Positions 8,404 to 18,034 are shown, counted from the first letter of the stretch. The stretch: DNA of 64,000 nucleotides from Amycolatopsis jiangsuensis (GCF_014204865.1 NZ_JACHMG010000001.1:4056501-4120500); one strand, 5' to 3'. Notes: generated by a model from the sequence alone, not told the origin. Program-made: numbers and translations.

Positions 8404-9330
8404 GTGACCAGCGCGGATTCCGGCACCACCGTCGTCGTGGTGACCTGGCGTGGCGCACGTCACGTCACGGCCTGCCTCGACGCCCTCGCCGCCCAGCAGC
8501 GTCCACATCGGACGCTCGTGGTGGACAACGCCTCCGACGACGGCACCGCGGCCCTGCTGGCCGCGCACCCCAGCGAACCCGAGGTGCTCCGGCTGCGGCG
8601 CAACACCGGGTACGCCGGCGCGATGGCGAAGGCGCTCGACCGGGTGGAGACCCCGTTCGTCGCCTGGCTCAACGACGACGCGGAACCGGAGCCGGGCTGG
8701 CTGGCCGCGCTGGAGGACACCCTGGCGAGCCATCCGCTCGCCGCCGCCGTCACGTCCCGGCTGGAGCTGGCCGACGGCAGCACGCAGTCCACCGGCGTCC
8801 GGCTCACCGCCGACGGGCACGGCGCCGACCTCACCGAACCCGGCGACGAGGTGTTCGGCTTCTGCGGCGGCGCGGCCCTGCTGCGCACCGAGGCCGTACG
8901 CGCGGTCGGCGGGGTCCCGGCCGGCTTCTTCTGCTACTACGAGGACACCGACACGGCGTGGCGGCTGCGGCTGGCGGGCTGGCACGTGATGTTCGCCGAC
9001 GCCCGGGTCCGCCACCTCCACGGCGCCAGCACCCGGCCCGGCTCTCCGCTGTTCCACCGCTGGAACGAGCGCAACCGGCTGCTCATGCTGCTGCGCTGCG
9101 CGCCGTCCGTCGTCGCGGTGCGCGAGCTGGCGCGGTTCGCCGTGCTCACCGTGCTGCTGCCGCTGCGACGGCACCGCCCGGCCGCGGCGAACTTCGCGCC
9201 AGGGCTGCGGTGGCGGGTGCTGGCCGAGGTCGTCCTCCGGCTGCCCGCCACGCTGCGTGAACGCCGCCGGGTGGCCCGGGTCTCGGCGCTGGACCGAGGT
9301 GCGATCTGGCAGGCCTGGGCGGGCCTTTAA
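8404..9330 (+). CDS. Glycosyltransferase family 2
   Basis: A 308-residue GT2. TTVVVVTWRGARHVTACLDA and LVVDNASDDGTAAL are at the N terminus, AWLNDDAEPEPGWLAAL holds the acidic motif, and CYYEDTDTAWRLRLAGWHV is the ED motif of rhamnosyl- or galactofuranosyl-type enzymes. The C-terminal 90 residues (LLRCAPSVVAVRELARFAVL) resemble the family's helical tail. It starts a plus-strand glycan run that continues with the GT2-GT4 fusion. The open frame extends far upstream, but only the part from the GTG at 8404 resembles the family. Confidence 0.8.
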   Translation: MTSADSGTTVVVVTWRGARHVTACLDALAAQQRPHRTLVVDNASDDGTAALLAAHPSEPEVLRLRRNTGYAGAMAKALDRVETPFVAWLNDDAEPEPGWLAALEDTLASHPLAAAVTSRLELADGSTQSTGVRLTADGHGADLTEPGDEVFGFCGGAALLRTEAVRAVGGVPAGFFCYYEDTDTAWRLRLAGWHVMFADARVRHLHGASTRPGSPLFHRWNERNRLLMLLRCAPSVVAVRELARFAVLTVLLPLRRHRPAAANFAPGLRWRVLAEVVLRLPATLRERRRVARVSALDRGAIWQAWAGL

Positions 9331-9333
9331 GCT
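9328..9333 (+). promoter_or_regulatory. -10 box overlapping the stop codon of the upstream GT2
   Basis: TAAGCT begins with the TAA stop of the GT2 gene. A start site near 9340 would give a 24-nt leader with CAGGAG before the TTG at 9364. Confidence 0.35.
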
Positions 9334-9363
9334 GAGCGGGAACTCGAGGGACAGGAGCCCGTC

Positions 9364-11877
9364 TTGGCGTTGGGGGACTCGCAGCCGCTCGTCTCGGTCA
9401 TCGTGGTGAACTACCGCGGCGCCGACGACACCATCACCTGCCTGCGGGCGCTCGGATCCGAGCTGGATTACGAGAATGTCGAGCTGATCTGCGTCGACAA
9501 CGCCTCCGGTGGCGACGACGCGGCCCGCATCCGCGCCGCGATGCCCGGCGTGCAGGTCGTCGAGTCCCCGGTGAACAGCGGTTTCGCCGGTGGCTGCAAC
9601 CTCGGCGCGCAGCACGCGAACGGGACCGTCCTCGGTTTCCTCAACAACGACGCGCGCCCGGCACCCGCGTGGGTCTCCGCCGCGGTCGCCGAGCTGCGCG
9701 CGCAGCCGACGGTGGCCGCGGTCGCCAGCAAGGTGCTCGACTGGGAGGGCACCGGTACCGACTTCGTCGACGCCGGCCTGACGTGGTTCGGCATGGGCTA
9801 CAAGCGGCACGCCGGCAGTCCGCTGGCCGACGTGCCCGCGGCTGAGCACGAAGAAGCCAAGGACGTGCTCTTCGGCACCGGTTCGGCGATGTTCGTGCGG
9901 GCCGCGGTGTTCGCCGAGCTGGGCGGCTTCGACGAGCGTTTCTTCATGTTCTACGAGGACGTCGATCTCGGCTGGCGGCTGAACCTGCGTGGCTGGCGCG
10001 TGCGGTACGTCCCCGGATCGCTGACCTACCACCGCCACCACGGCACCATGTCGGCGCTCGACGCGCCGGAGAGCGGCCGCGAGACCTTCCTCCTCGAACG
10101 CAACGCGCTGGCCGCGTTGTACAAGAACCTTTCCGACGAGTCGCTGATCCGCGCGTTGCCCGCGGCGCTCGCGCTGGCGGTGCGCCGCGCCACCGCCCGC
10201 GGCGGGCTCGATCCCGATCAGCTCGACCTGGAGAAGGGCGTCGGCCCGGCGGTGACCGAACCGGTCGCGGTGCCGCGCACGACGCTCGCCGGGGTGCTGG
10301 CCGTGGACCGGTTCGTGGAGCTGATGCCGTCGCTGGCCGAGTCCCGTGCCACCGAGCAGGCCGCTCGGGTGCGGACCGACGCCGATCTGCTGCCGTTGCT
10401 GCGCAAGGCGCTCGAACCGGCGTACCCGCTGCCGGACTACCTGCGTGCGCACGAAATCCTGGTCGAGGCGTTCGGCATCAAGGAGGTGTTCGGGCAGCGG
10501 CGGAAGGTCCTCGTGCTCACCGGCGACTCGATCACCGAGCGGATGGCCGGTCCGGCGATCCGGGCGTGGCACATCGCCGCGACCCTGGCCACCGAGCACG
10601 ACGTGCACCTGATGACCACCAACCCGCTGCTGTCGCCGCCGCCTGCCGCGTTCCGGATCAGCTCGGGCAAGCACCGTGCTCTCGACGGCCCGATCGAGTG
10701 GGCGGACGTGGTGGTCCTGCAGGGCCACGTGCTGGAGCTGGCGCCGTCGCTGAAGAAGCAGCACGAGAACAAGATCGTGGTCGCCGACGTCTACGACCCG
10801 ATGCACCTGGAGTTGCTGGAGCAGGGCAAGGACGCCCCCGACGACCAGCGCGCGCTGGACCTGGCGGGCGTCACGCGGGTGCTCGACGCACAGCTGGAGC
10901 GGGCCGACTTCTTCCTGTGCGCTTCGGAGCGGCAGCGGCACTTCTGGCTGGGTCACCTGGCCGCGCTCGGCCGGCTCTCGCCGCGGCTGTACGACGCGGA
11001 CCCCACCACCCAGTCACTGCTCGCGGTGGTGCCGTTCGGGCTGTCCCCGCAGGCGCCGGTACGGACCGGGCCGGGCCTGCGTTCCGCGCTCGGCATCGGC
11101 GAGGCCGATCGCGTGGTGCTGTGGGCGGGCGGCGTCTACAGCTGGTTCGATCCGCTCACCCTGATCCGCGCGGTCGACCTGCTGCGCCAGCGCCGGGACG
11201 ACGCCAGGCTGGTGTTCCTCGGCATGAAACATCCCAATCCCGAGGTCGCCGAGATGGACATCGGCGCGCGCACGGTGCGGCTGTCGGATTCGCTGGGCCT
11301 CACCGACAAGCACGTGTTCTTCAACGAGCACTGGGTGCCCTACTCCGACCGGCAGAACTGGCTGCTCGACGCGAACACCGGCGTGACCACGCACTACGAG
11401 CACGTGGAGACCACCTTCGCGTTCCGCACCCGGGTGCTGGACTACCTGTGGGCGGGCCTGCCGATCGTGACCACGGACGGGGACGCGTTCGCCGACCTGG
11501 TCCGGGCGGAGAAGCTGGGTGTCGTGGTGCCCGCCGAGGATGCCGAGGCGCTGGCGGCCGCGCTGGAGAAGACGCTGTACGACGAGGAGTTCGCGGCGGG
11601 CTGCATCGAGCGGATCCGGGTGGTCGCCCAGCGCTACGCGTGGCCGGAGGCGTTGAAGCCGCTCGTCGAGTTCTGCCGCAACCCGCGCCCGGCTGCGGAC
11701 CGGCTGCCCGGCGCCGCGGACCTCACCACGTCGGCGCCGGTGCGCGGCGCCGAGCTGGTTCGCCGGGATCTGGCGCTGGTGAAGGAATACCTCGCCGCCG
11801 GCGGTCCGGGCGAGCTGGCCCGGCGGGCAGGCGGACGGGTCGCGAAGGTCGCGCGGGAGCGGTTGCGCCGTGGCTGA
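9364..11877 (+). CDS. Bifunctional glycosyltransferase, GT2 fused to GT4
   Basis: 837 residues with two catalytic modules. Residues ~8-300 are a GT2 domain (SVIVVNYRGADDTI, FLNNDARPAPAWV, FMFYEDVDLGWRL). Residues ~375-760 are a GT-B domain (VLVLTGDSITERMAGPAIR, VLWAGGVYSWFDPLTLI, TTDGDAFADLV). The fusion probably adds two successive sugars to a cell-envelope glycan. It starts at TTG 9364 with AGGAG 7 nt before. The next gene overlaps its 3' end by 8 bp, so the two are co-translated. The linker and the last 100 residues have no recognised domain. Confidence 0.8.
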   Translation: MALGDSQPLVSVIVVNYRGADDTITCLRALGSELDYENVELICVDNASGGDDAARIRAAMPGVQVVESPVNSGFAGGCNLGAQHANGTVLGFLNNDARPAPAWVSAAVAELRAQPTVAAVASKVLDWEGTGTDFVDAGLTWFGMGYKRHAGSPLADVPAAEHEEAKDVLFGTGSAMFVRAAVFAELGGFDERFFMFYEDVDLGWRLNLRGWRVRYVPGSLTYHRHHGTMSALDAPESGRETFLLERNALAALYKNLSDESLIRALPAALALAVRRATARGGLDPDQLDLEKGVGPAVTEPVAVPRTTLAGVLAVDRFVELMPSLAESRATEQAARVRTDADLLPLLRKALEPAYPLPDYLRAHEILVEAFGIKEVFGQRRKVLVLTGDSITERMAGPAIRAWHIAATLATEHDVHLMTTNPLLSPPPAAFRISSGKHRALDGPIEWADVVVLQGHVLELAPSLKKQHENKIVVADVYDPMHLELLEQGKDAPDDQRALDLAGVTRVLDAQLERADFFLCASERQRHFWLGHLAALGRLSPRLYDADPTTQSLLAVVPFGLSPQAPVRTGPGLRSALGIGEADRVVLWAGGVYSWFDPLTLIRAVDLLRQRRDDARLVFLGMKHPNPEVAEMDIGARTVRLSDSLGLTDKHVFFNEHWVPYSDRQNWLLDANTGVTTHYEHVETTFAFRTRVLDYLWAGLPIVTTDGDAFADLVRAEKLGVVVPAEDAEALAAALEKTLYDEEFAAGCIERIRVVAQRYAWPEALKPLVEFCRNPRPAADRLPGAADLTTSAPVRGAELVRRDLALVKEYLAAGGPGELARRAGGRVAKVARERLRRG

Positions 11878-12955
11878 GCGTCCGCTGCGGGTCCTGCTGG
11901 ACGGCACACCACTGCTCGGCTCCCGCACCGGCATCGGCCGGTACACCGCCGCGCTCAGCGAAGAACTCACGTCGATGTCCGAAGTGGACCTTCGAGCGGT
12001 CGCGTTCACCTTGCGTGGCTGGCGAAAGCTGCGCAAGGTGCTGCCGCACGGCGTGCGGGCCCGCGGAATGCCGGTTTCGGCTCGGCTGTTGCGCGCGAGC
12101 TGGGTGCGTTCACAGCTGCCGCCGGTGGAGCTGTTCGCCGGCCCCACCGACGTCGTGCACGGCACCAACTTCGTGCTGCCAGGGCGGTTCCGGGCCGCGG
12201 GCGTGCTGACCATCCACGATCTGGCCTTCCTCGACGCCCCGGAAGAGCTCAATCCGTCCGATCGGACGCTGCCCCAGCTCGTCCGTCGCGGGGCCCGCCG
12301 GGCGAACGTGATCTGCACGCCGACCGCCGCGGTGGCCGACGCGGTGGCGGAAAAACTGGACGTGGACCGCGGGAAGATCTTGGTGACGCCGCTGGGGGTG
12401 AACCCGGCCTGGTTCACCGCGCGTCCGCCGGAGGACGGTGTCCGCGCGAAGCTGCGGCTGCCGGAAAAGTACCTGCTCTTCGCCGGCGCGGCCGGCCCGC
12501 GCAAGGGCCTGGAGTGGCTGGCCAAGGCGCACGCGGCCGCCCCGGACCTGCCCCCGCTGGTGTTCGCGGGCCCCGGCCCGTTCCCCCGGCTCCCGCGTTC
12601 CGGGCAGACCGGCTACCTGTCCGATGTGGACCTCCGCACGGTGGTCGCCGGCGCGGCCGCGCTGGTGCTGCCCTCCCGTGACGAGGGTTTCGGCCTGCCG
12701 GTGCTGGAAGCGATGGCCTCGGACGTGCCGGTGGTCTGCACCGACCTCCCCGCGCTGCGCGAGGTGGCCGGCGACTGCGCGACCCTGGTCCGGTACGACG
12801 ACGTGGACGGACTGGCCGACGCGCTGCGCCAGGCCGTGACCGACCCGCACGCGACCACCACGTCGACCGCCCGCCGCACCCACGCCGCCGGCTTCACCTG
12901 GCGTGCCTGCGCTCTGCGCACCGTCGAGGCCTACCAGCAGGCGATGCGGCGGTAG
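11870..12955 (+). CDS. Glycosyltransferase family 4
   Basis: A 361-residue GT-B enzyme. VLLDGTPLLGSRTGIGRYT is at the N terminus, VVHGTNFVLP and LTIHDLAFLDAPE follow, and FAGAAGPRKGLEWL and PSRDEGFGLPVLEAMASDVP form the donor site. The GTG at 11870 lies inside the end of the GT2-GT4 gene. By context it acts on the same glycan. Donor and acceptor are not determinable. Confidence 0.83.
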   Translation: MAERPLRVLLDGTPLLGSRTGIGRYTAALSEELTSMSEVDLRAVAFTLRGWRKLRKVLPHGVRARGMPVSARLLRASWVRSQLPPVELFAGPTDVVHGTNFVLPGRFRAAGVLTIHDLAFLDAPEELNPSDRTLPQLVRRGARRANVICTPTAAVADAVAEKLDVDRGKILVTPLGVNPAWFTARPPEDGVRAKLRLPEKYLLFAGAAGPRKGLEWLAKAHAAAPDLPPLVFAGPGPFPRLPRSGQTGYLSDVDLRTVVAGAAALVLPSRDEGFGLPVLEAMASDVPVVCTDLPALREVAGDCATLVRYDDVDGLADALRQAVTDPHATTTSTARRTHAAGFTWRACALRTVEAYQQAMRR

Positions 12956-13019
12956 CCCGTTTCCCGGGACCGCGACTCGGGTAGCCGAAGGCCATCGATC
13001 GACGACGGAGGAGATCCTG

Positions 13020-14384
13020 GTGGCCATCGCTACGGTGAACCCGGCGACCGGTGAGCGCGTCCGGGAGTTCGACGCCCTCACCGACGACCAGCTCGAGCAC
13101 AAGGTGGCGCTCGCGGCGGAGGCATTCCGCAGCTACCGCCGCACGACTTTCAGCGAGCGGGCCGAGCTGCTCGGCCGGGCGGCGCGGATTCTGGACGACG
13201 AGGCCGACGGGCTGGGCCGGACGGCGACGCTGGAGATGGGCAAGACCGTTTCGGCGGCCGTCGCCGAGGTCCGTAAGAGCGCGGCCGGGTGCCGCTGGTA
13301 CGCCGAGCACGCCGGCGAGATGCTGGCGGACCAGCCGTGGCCAGTCGACGGTGCGCGGGTGTTCACGCGGTACCAGCCGCTGGGGCCGGTGCTCGCGGTG
13401 ATGCCGTGGAACTTCCCGTACTGGCAGGTGTTCCGGTTCGCCGCGCCGGCGCTGATGGCCGGGAACGTGGGCCTGCTCAAGCACGCCTCGAACGTGCCGC
13501 AGGTCGCGCTCGCGATCGAAGACGTCTTCCGCCGGGCGGGCTTCCCCGAGGGCGTGTTCCAGAGCCTGCTCATCCCGTCCTCGGCGGTCGAAGGCCTGCT
13601 GGACGACGAGCGGGTCCGCGCCGCGACGCTGACCGGCAGCGAACCGGCCGGGCGCCAGGTCGCCGCCGCGGCCGGGCGCAACATCAAGCCGAGTGTCCTG
13701 GAACTCGGCGGGAGCGACGCGTTCATCGTGCTGCCCTCGGCCGATCTGGACAAAGCGGTGGACGCCGGAGTGCAGTCGCGGACCCTCAACAACGGCCAGT
13801 CCTGCATCAACGCCAAGCGGTTCATCGTGCACGCGGACGTCGCCGAGGAGTTCGCGCGCCGGCTGACCGAACGGATGCAGTCGCTGACCGTCGGCGATCC
13901 GACGAAGGACGAGACCGACCTCGGGCCGCTGTCCTCGGCCGACGCCGTGGAAACCCTGCACCAGCAGGTGACCGACACCGTCCAGGCCGGCGCCACGCTA
14001 CGCACCGGCGGCGAACCCCTCGACGGTCCCGGCTTCTTCTACCCGCCCACGGTGCTCACCGACATCCCGGACGGCTCGCCCGGGCATCACGAGGAGTTCT
14101 TCGGCCCGGTCGCCCTCCTCTGGCGGGCCGCCGACCTCGACGACGCCATCCGCATCGCCAACGACTCGCCCTTCGGGCTGGGCGGCAGTGCGTGGACCAC
14201 GGACCCGGCCGAGCAGGAACGCCTGGTCACCGAGGTCGAGACGGGCATGCTGTATCTCAACGAGTTCACCCAGTCCACTCCGGAGGTTCCCTTCGGCGGG
14301 GTGAAGAACTCGGGGTACGGCCGCGAGCTCGCTGCCTTCGGGCCGCGCGCCTTCGTCAACGCGAAGACTGTCTGGCTGGCCTGA
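13020..14384 (+). CDS. NAD(P)-dependent aldehyde dehydrogenase, succinate-semialdehyde type
   Basis: 454 residues, the usual length of GabD1-type enzymes. VMPWNFPYWQVFRF and LTGSEPAGRQVA (cofactor loop), VLELGGSDAFIVL (general-base Glu) and NNGQSCINAKRFI (nucleophile Cys) are all present. EVPFGGVKNSGYGRE ends the fold. It would oxidise succinic semialdehyde or a related aldehyde in the cytoplasm. The GTG at 13020 has GGAGGAG 6 nt before it. It is not obviously linked to the glycan genes around it, and substrate choice is uncertain. Confidence 0.87.
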   Translation: MAIATVNPATGERVREFDALTDDQLEHKVALAAEAFRSYRRTTFSERAELLGRAARILDDEADGLGRTATLEMGKTVSAAVAEVRKSAAGCRWYAEHAGEMLADQPWPVDGARVFTRYQPLGPVLAVMPWNFPYWQVFRFAAPALMAGNVGLLKHASNVPQVALAIEDVFRRAGFPEGVFQSLLIPSSAVEGLLDDERVRAATLTGSEPAGRQVAAAAGRNIKPSVLELGGSDAFIVLPSADLDKAVDAGVQSRTLNNGQSCINAKRFIVHADVAEEFARRLTERMQSLTVGDPTKDETDLGPLSSADAVETLHQQVTDTVQAGATLRTGGEPLDGPGFFYPPTVLTDIPDGSPGHHEEFFGPVALLWRAADLDDAIRIANDSPFGLGGSAWTTDPAEQERLVTEVETGMLYLNEFTQSTPEVPFGGVKNSGYGRELAAFGPRAFVNAKTVWLA

Positions 14385-14459
14385 CGAGGCCGGCAGCACC
14401 GGTCACCGCGGGTGGTTCGAGCGCACTTCTCGACCCCTCCGAAGGACCTCGCTCGTGAC

Positions 14460-15344
14460 CTAATCCGCGAAGTACGCGTGCAGCGCCTCTCTCCAGCCCC
14501 GCAACGGACTAAGCCCCGCCGCACACCAGGACTCGTTCGACAGCACCGAATACGACGGCCGCGGAGCCGGGCGCGGGTACTGCTCGGTCGTGCAGGGCTT
14601 GACCCGCTCCGGATCCGCGCCGATCTCCTCGAAAACCGCCCGCGCGAACCCGTACCAGGACACCTCGCCCGCGCCCGTGCAGTGCAGGATTCTCGCCGCC
14701 GGACCGCACCCCTCGGCGATCGCGCCGGCCAGCTCCAGCAGGCCGGCGGCCAGATCGGCCGACCACGTCGGCGACCCGAGCTGGTCGTCCACAACGGACA
14801 GCTGGTCTCGTTCGGAAGCCAAGCGCCGCATGGTCTTCACGAAGTTGCTGCCGGACCGCCCGTACACCCAGCTGGTCCGGACCACCCAGGAAGACGCACC
14901 GGAACCCAGTACCGCGTCCTCGCCGGCCGCCTTCGTCCGGCCGTACGCGCTGCGCGGGCCGAGCGCATCGTCCACCTCGTAGGGCCGGGTGGCGTCGCCG
15001 GGGAAGACGTAGTCCGTGGAGACCTGCACCAGCGGCACCCGGTGGGACGCGCAGGCCGCCGCCAGCACGCGGGGGCCGTCCGCGTTCACGGCGAACGCTC
15101 GGGCCTCGTCGGTCTCCGCGGCGTCGACCGCGGTGTAGGCCGCGGCGTTCAGCACCACCGGGAACGCACCGGACTCCGCGGCCTGCGCGGCCAGCGCGCC
15201 CACCGCCGAAACCACGGCACCGGTCGCGGTCAGGTCCAGCTCCGCCGACGACGGCGCGACCACCTCCGTCCCGGGCGGGACGGCGTCCACCAGGTCCCGG
15301 CCGAGCTGACCGGAACCGCCGGGCACGAGCAGAGCCAGCCGCAC
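14460..15344 (-). CDS. rmlD: dTDP-4-dehydrorhamnose reductase
   Basis: 294 residues of an extended short-chain dehydrogenase that makes dTDP-L-rhamnose. The NADP motif GGSGQLG is near residue 9, VLNAAAYTAVDAAE follows, STDYVFPG is in the middle and the catalytic YGRTKAAGE is at about residue 137. LGSPTWSADLA is typical of RmlD. The GTG at 15344 has AGGAGG 7 nt before it. It is second in an operon after rmlB (30-bp gap). The product supplies rhamnose for WbbL. Confidence 0.92.
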   Translation of the reverse strand: MRLALLVPGGSGQLGRDLVDAVPPGTEVVAPSSAELDLTATGAVVSAVGALAAQAAESGAFPVVLNAAAYTAVDAAETDEARAFAVNADGPRVLAAACASHRVPLVQVSTDYVFPGDATRPYEVDDALGPRSAYGRTKAAGEDAVLGSGASSWVVRTSWVYGRSGSNFVKTMRRLASERDQLSVVDDQLGSPTWSADLAAGLLELAGAIAEGCGPAARILHCTGAGEVSWYGFARAVFEEIGADPERVKPCTTEQYPRPAPRPSYSVLSNESWCAAGLSPLRGWREALHAYFAD

Positions 15345-15374
15345 CGGCGTACCTCCTACTGCTGCGAAAACGTT

Positions 15375-16367
15375 TCAGGACGTGCCGAGCGCGGCGCGGC
15401 CCTTCAATGGCTCCCACCACGCCCGGTTGTCGGCGTACCAGCGCACCGTACCCGCCAGACCGTCCTCGAAGGACACCCGCGGAGCGTAACCGAGTTCCGC
15501 GCTGATCTTGCCGATATCGACCGAGTACCGGCGGTCGTGGCCCTTGCGGTCCTCGACCGGTTCGACCATTTCCCAGCCGACACCCACCGCGTCCAGCAAC
15601 CGTCCGGTCAGCTCGCGGTTGGTCAGCTCCGTGCCGCCCCCGATGTTGTAGATCTCCCCCGGTCGTCCGCCGTCGGCGACCAGCTGGATGCCGTGGCAGT
15701 GGTCGTCCACGTGCAGCCAGTCACGGACGTTGAGCCCGTCGCCGTAGAGCGGAACCTTCCGCCCGTCGAGCAGGTTCGTGACGAAGCGCGGGATCACCTT
15801 CTCCGGGAACTGGTACGGCCCGTAGTTGTTCGAGCACCGCGTGACGCACACCGGCATCCCGTGCGTACGGGAGAACGAGCGCGCGATCAGATCGGAGGAG
15901 GCTTTCGACGCGGAGTACGGCGAATTCGGCTCCAGTACGTGGTCCTCCGACCACGAACCGTCCTGGATGGACCCGTAGACCTCGTCGGTGGACACGTGCA
16001 CGAACTTGCCGACCTGTGCTTCCAGCGCGGCCTGCAGCAGCGTCTGCGTGCCGAGCACGTTGGTGAGCACGAAATCCGTCGAACCGAGGATCGAACGGTC
16101 CACATGCGACTCGGCGGCGAAGTGCACCACCAGGTCGACCCCGGCCATCACCTCGGTCACCACGCCGGCGTCGCAGATGTCGCCGCGCACGAACCGCAGC
16201 CGCGGACTGCCGGCCACCGGCGCCAGGTTGGCTTCGTTGCCCGCGTACGTGAGCTTGTCCAGCACCACCACCTCGGCGTCACCGAGCGTCGGGTAGGCCC
16301 CCGAAAGCACCTCCCGCACGTAGTGCGATCCGATGAACCCGGCACCTCCCGTGACCAGGACCCGCAT
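15375..16367 (-). CDS. rmlB: dTDP-glucose 4,6-dehydratase
   Basis: 330 residues. GGAGFIGSHYVREVL at the N terminus binds NAD, HFAAESHVDRSI and STDEVYGSI are RmlB signatures, YSASKASSDLI holds the catalytic Tyr-Lys, and RCSNNYGPYQFPEK and RDWLHVDDHC follow. It converts dTDP-glucose to the 4-keto-6-deoxy sugar used by the rhamnose pathway. It is the first gene of the rmlB-rmlD operon and divergent from the LCP gene at 16505 across 137 bp. rmlA and rmlC are not in the window. Confidence 0.94.
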   Translation of the reverse strand: MRVLVTGGAGFIGSHYVREVLSGAYPTLGDAEVVVLDKLTYAGNEANLAPVAGSPRLRFVRGDICDAGVVTEVMAGVDLVVHFAAESHVDRSILGSTDFVLTNVLGTQTLLQAALEAQVGKFVHVSTDEVYGSIQDGSWSEDHVLEPNSPYSASKASSDLIARSFSRTHGMPVCVTRCSNNYGPYQFPEKVIPRFVTNLLDGRKVPLYGDGLNVRDWLHVDDHCHGIQLVADGGRPGEIYNIGGGTELTNRELTGRLLDAVGVGWEMVEPVEDRKGHDRRYSVDIGKISAELGYAPRVSFEDGLAGTVRWYADNRAWWEPLKGRAALGTS

Positions 16368-16450
16368 CCGTTTCCACCCTTCCTGCCACTGTGTCGTGCC
16401 CGAGCGGGCAATCCGGCACCCAGCCTACGGGCCCTTCAGCGGAAGGCCGG

Positions 16451-16456
16451 TAGAGT
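16451..16456 (+). promoter_or_regulatory. Probable -10 box of the first LCP gene
   Basis: TAGAGT about 48 nt before the GTG at 16505, in the rmlB/LCP divergent gap. No convincing -35 is visible. Confidence 0.3.
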
Positions 16457-16504
16457 CCGGGGAAGGCACACAGGTGCGCGGGGGCGCGTCTGGGGGAGGA
16501 ACAC

Positions 16505-18031
16505 GTGGCCGAGTGGCCTGGGGCGCCGCTACCGGCGCACCGCGGTCGCGGCGTGCTCGTCGGGTTACGCCGCGGCGGCAAGGTGGTGCTGGCCGTGCTG
16601 TCGGTCGTGGTGCTGGGCCTGACCTGGTACGGCTGGCAGTTCATCGGCGACCCGAACAGCGGATTCGCCACCACCGACGTCTTCGGGCAGCAGCAGCCGG
16701 GCGCGAAACCGCTCGACGGTGCGGTGGACATCCTGCTGGTCGGTCAGGACAGCCGCACCGACGCCCAAGGCAACCCGTTGCCGCGCGAGGTGCTGGACAT
16801 GCTGCACGCCGGCGACGCGGACGGGGAAAAGCAGACCGACACGATGATCCTCGTGCACATTCCGCAGAACGGTGAGCACGCGACCGCGATCTCCTTCCCG
16901 CGTGACTCGTACGTGGAGATCACCGGCGGGTTCGGCAAGCACAAGCTGAACAGCGCGTACGTGTACGCCTACAACGACACGTTCAAGACTCTGCAGGCCA
17001 AGGGTGGCGACGCGAAGGACATCGACGAGCAGGCCAAGCTCGCCGGGCGCAAGAACCTGGTCGCCACGCTGGAGAAGCTCATCGGCAAACCGGGCATGAT
17101 CGACCGTTACGCCGAGGTGAACCTGGCCAGTTTCTACGAAGTCACCAAGGCCATCGGCGGGGTGCAGGTGTGCCTGAAGGCGCCGGTGCGGGAGAAGAAG
17201 TCCGGGATCAACCTGCCGGCCGGGCAGCAGAGCGTGCAGGGCGTGCAGGCGCTGGCCTTCGTCCGCCAGCGGTACGGGCTGCCGAACTACGACCTGGACC
17301 GGATCGCCCGGCAGCAGGCGTTCCTGTCCGGGCTGGCGGCCAAGGTGCTCTCCCCGGCGGTGCTGGCCAATCCGGTGAAGCTCGCCGACCTGATCGGGGC
17401 GGTGAAGAAGTCCGTGGTGCTGTCCGCGGGCTGGGACCTCGCCGAGTTCGCCGACCAGATGCGCGGCCTGACCGGCGGCAACGTCGAGTTCCACACGATC
17501 CCCACCGAGGGCAACGCGAAGATCGGCGGCGCGGACGTCCTGCGCCTCGACCAGTCGCACGTCCGGGCCGAGATCGACCGGCTGATCCCGGACGCCGCCG
17601 CGCCCCCGGCGAGCGGGCCGGCAGTGCCCGGCGCGGACGCGGTCACCGTGGAGCTGTTCGACGGCTCCGGCGGGGACGCCGCCACCCGGACCCGAAGCCT
17701 GTTGCAGGACAAGGGTTTTCAGTTGAGCGGCGACACGGAGCTGTCCACCCGCTCGAGCACGGTGCTGCGCTACCACCCGTCCGACGAGGCCGCGGCCGAC
17801 CTGGTCCGCCAGGCCCTCGGCGGCGACCCGCAGGCCGAACCGGACGCCGACGTCTCCCCCGGCCACGTCCGCGTCCTGCTGGGCAAGGACGCCCGCGGCG
17901 GCTTCTCCGGGGGCAGCTCCCCGGCGGGCAGTCCCGTCACTTCGGCCCCACTCGCCTCACCCTCCTCAGCGACCGCCGTCACCCCCGCCGCGCCGCCGAT
18001 CACGGCAGGCGAAGTGCCCTGCGTCAACTAG
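16505..18031 (+). CDS. LCP (LytR-CpsA-Psr) family glycopolymer ligase
   Basis: 508 residues. One membrane segment is at about 26-46 (VVLAVLSVVVLGLTWYGW). The LCP domain follows outside the membrane with DILLVGQDSRTD, TDTMILVHI, ISFPRDSYVEI, KLNSAY and FVRQRYGL, including the conserved Asp/Arg residues that bind the polyprenyl-pyrophosphate. A LytR_C-type domain (VELFDGSGGDAATRTRSLL) is at about 380-460. Such proteins transfer arabinogalactan or other wall glycopolymers onto peptidoglycan. Its position beside rmlB/D and a second LCP gene fits that role. Confidence 0.88.
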   Translation: MAEWPGAPLPAHRGRGVLVGLRRGGKVVLAVLSVVVLGLTWYGWQFIGDPNSGFATTDVFGQQQPGAKPLDGAVDILLVGQDSRTDAQGNPLPREVLDMLHAGDADGEKQTDTMILVHIPQNGEHATAISFPRDSYVEITGGFGKHKLNSAYVYAYNDTFKTLQAKGGDAKDIDEQAKLAGRKNLVATLEKLIGKPGMIDRYAEVNLASFYEVTKAIGGVQVCLKAPVREKKSGINLPAGQQSVQGVQALAFVRQRYGLPNYDLDRIARQQAFLSGLAAKVLSPAVLANPVKLADLIGAVKKSVVLSAGWDLAEFADQMRGLTGGNVEFHTIPTEGNAKIGGADVLRLDQSHVRAEIDRLIPDAAAPPASGPAVPGADAVTVELFDGSGGDAATRTRSLLQDKGFQLSGDTELSTRSSTVLRYHPSDEAAADLVRQALGGDPQAEPDADVSPGHVRVLLGKDARGGFSGGSSPAGSPVTSAPLASPSSATAVTPAAPPITAGEVPCVN

Positions 18032-18034
18032 AGT
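18029..18034 (+). promoter_or_regulatory. -10-like box built on the LCP1 stop codon
   Basis: TAGAGT starting with the TAG stop of the first LCP gene, 63 nt before the GTG at 18097. It could drive the second LCP gene separately. Confidence 0.3.

Noticed and set aside
8386..10956. Long minus-strand open frame continuing upstream of the GT4 gene
   Set aside because: It is antisense to the GT2 and GT2-GT4 genes, has low-complexity Arg/Gly/His composition and no family similarity before the GTG at 8385.
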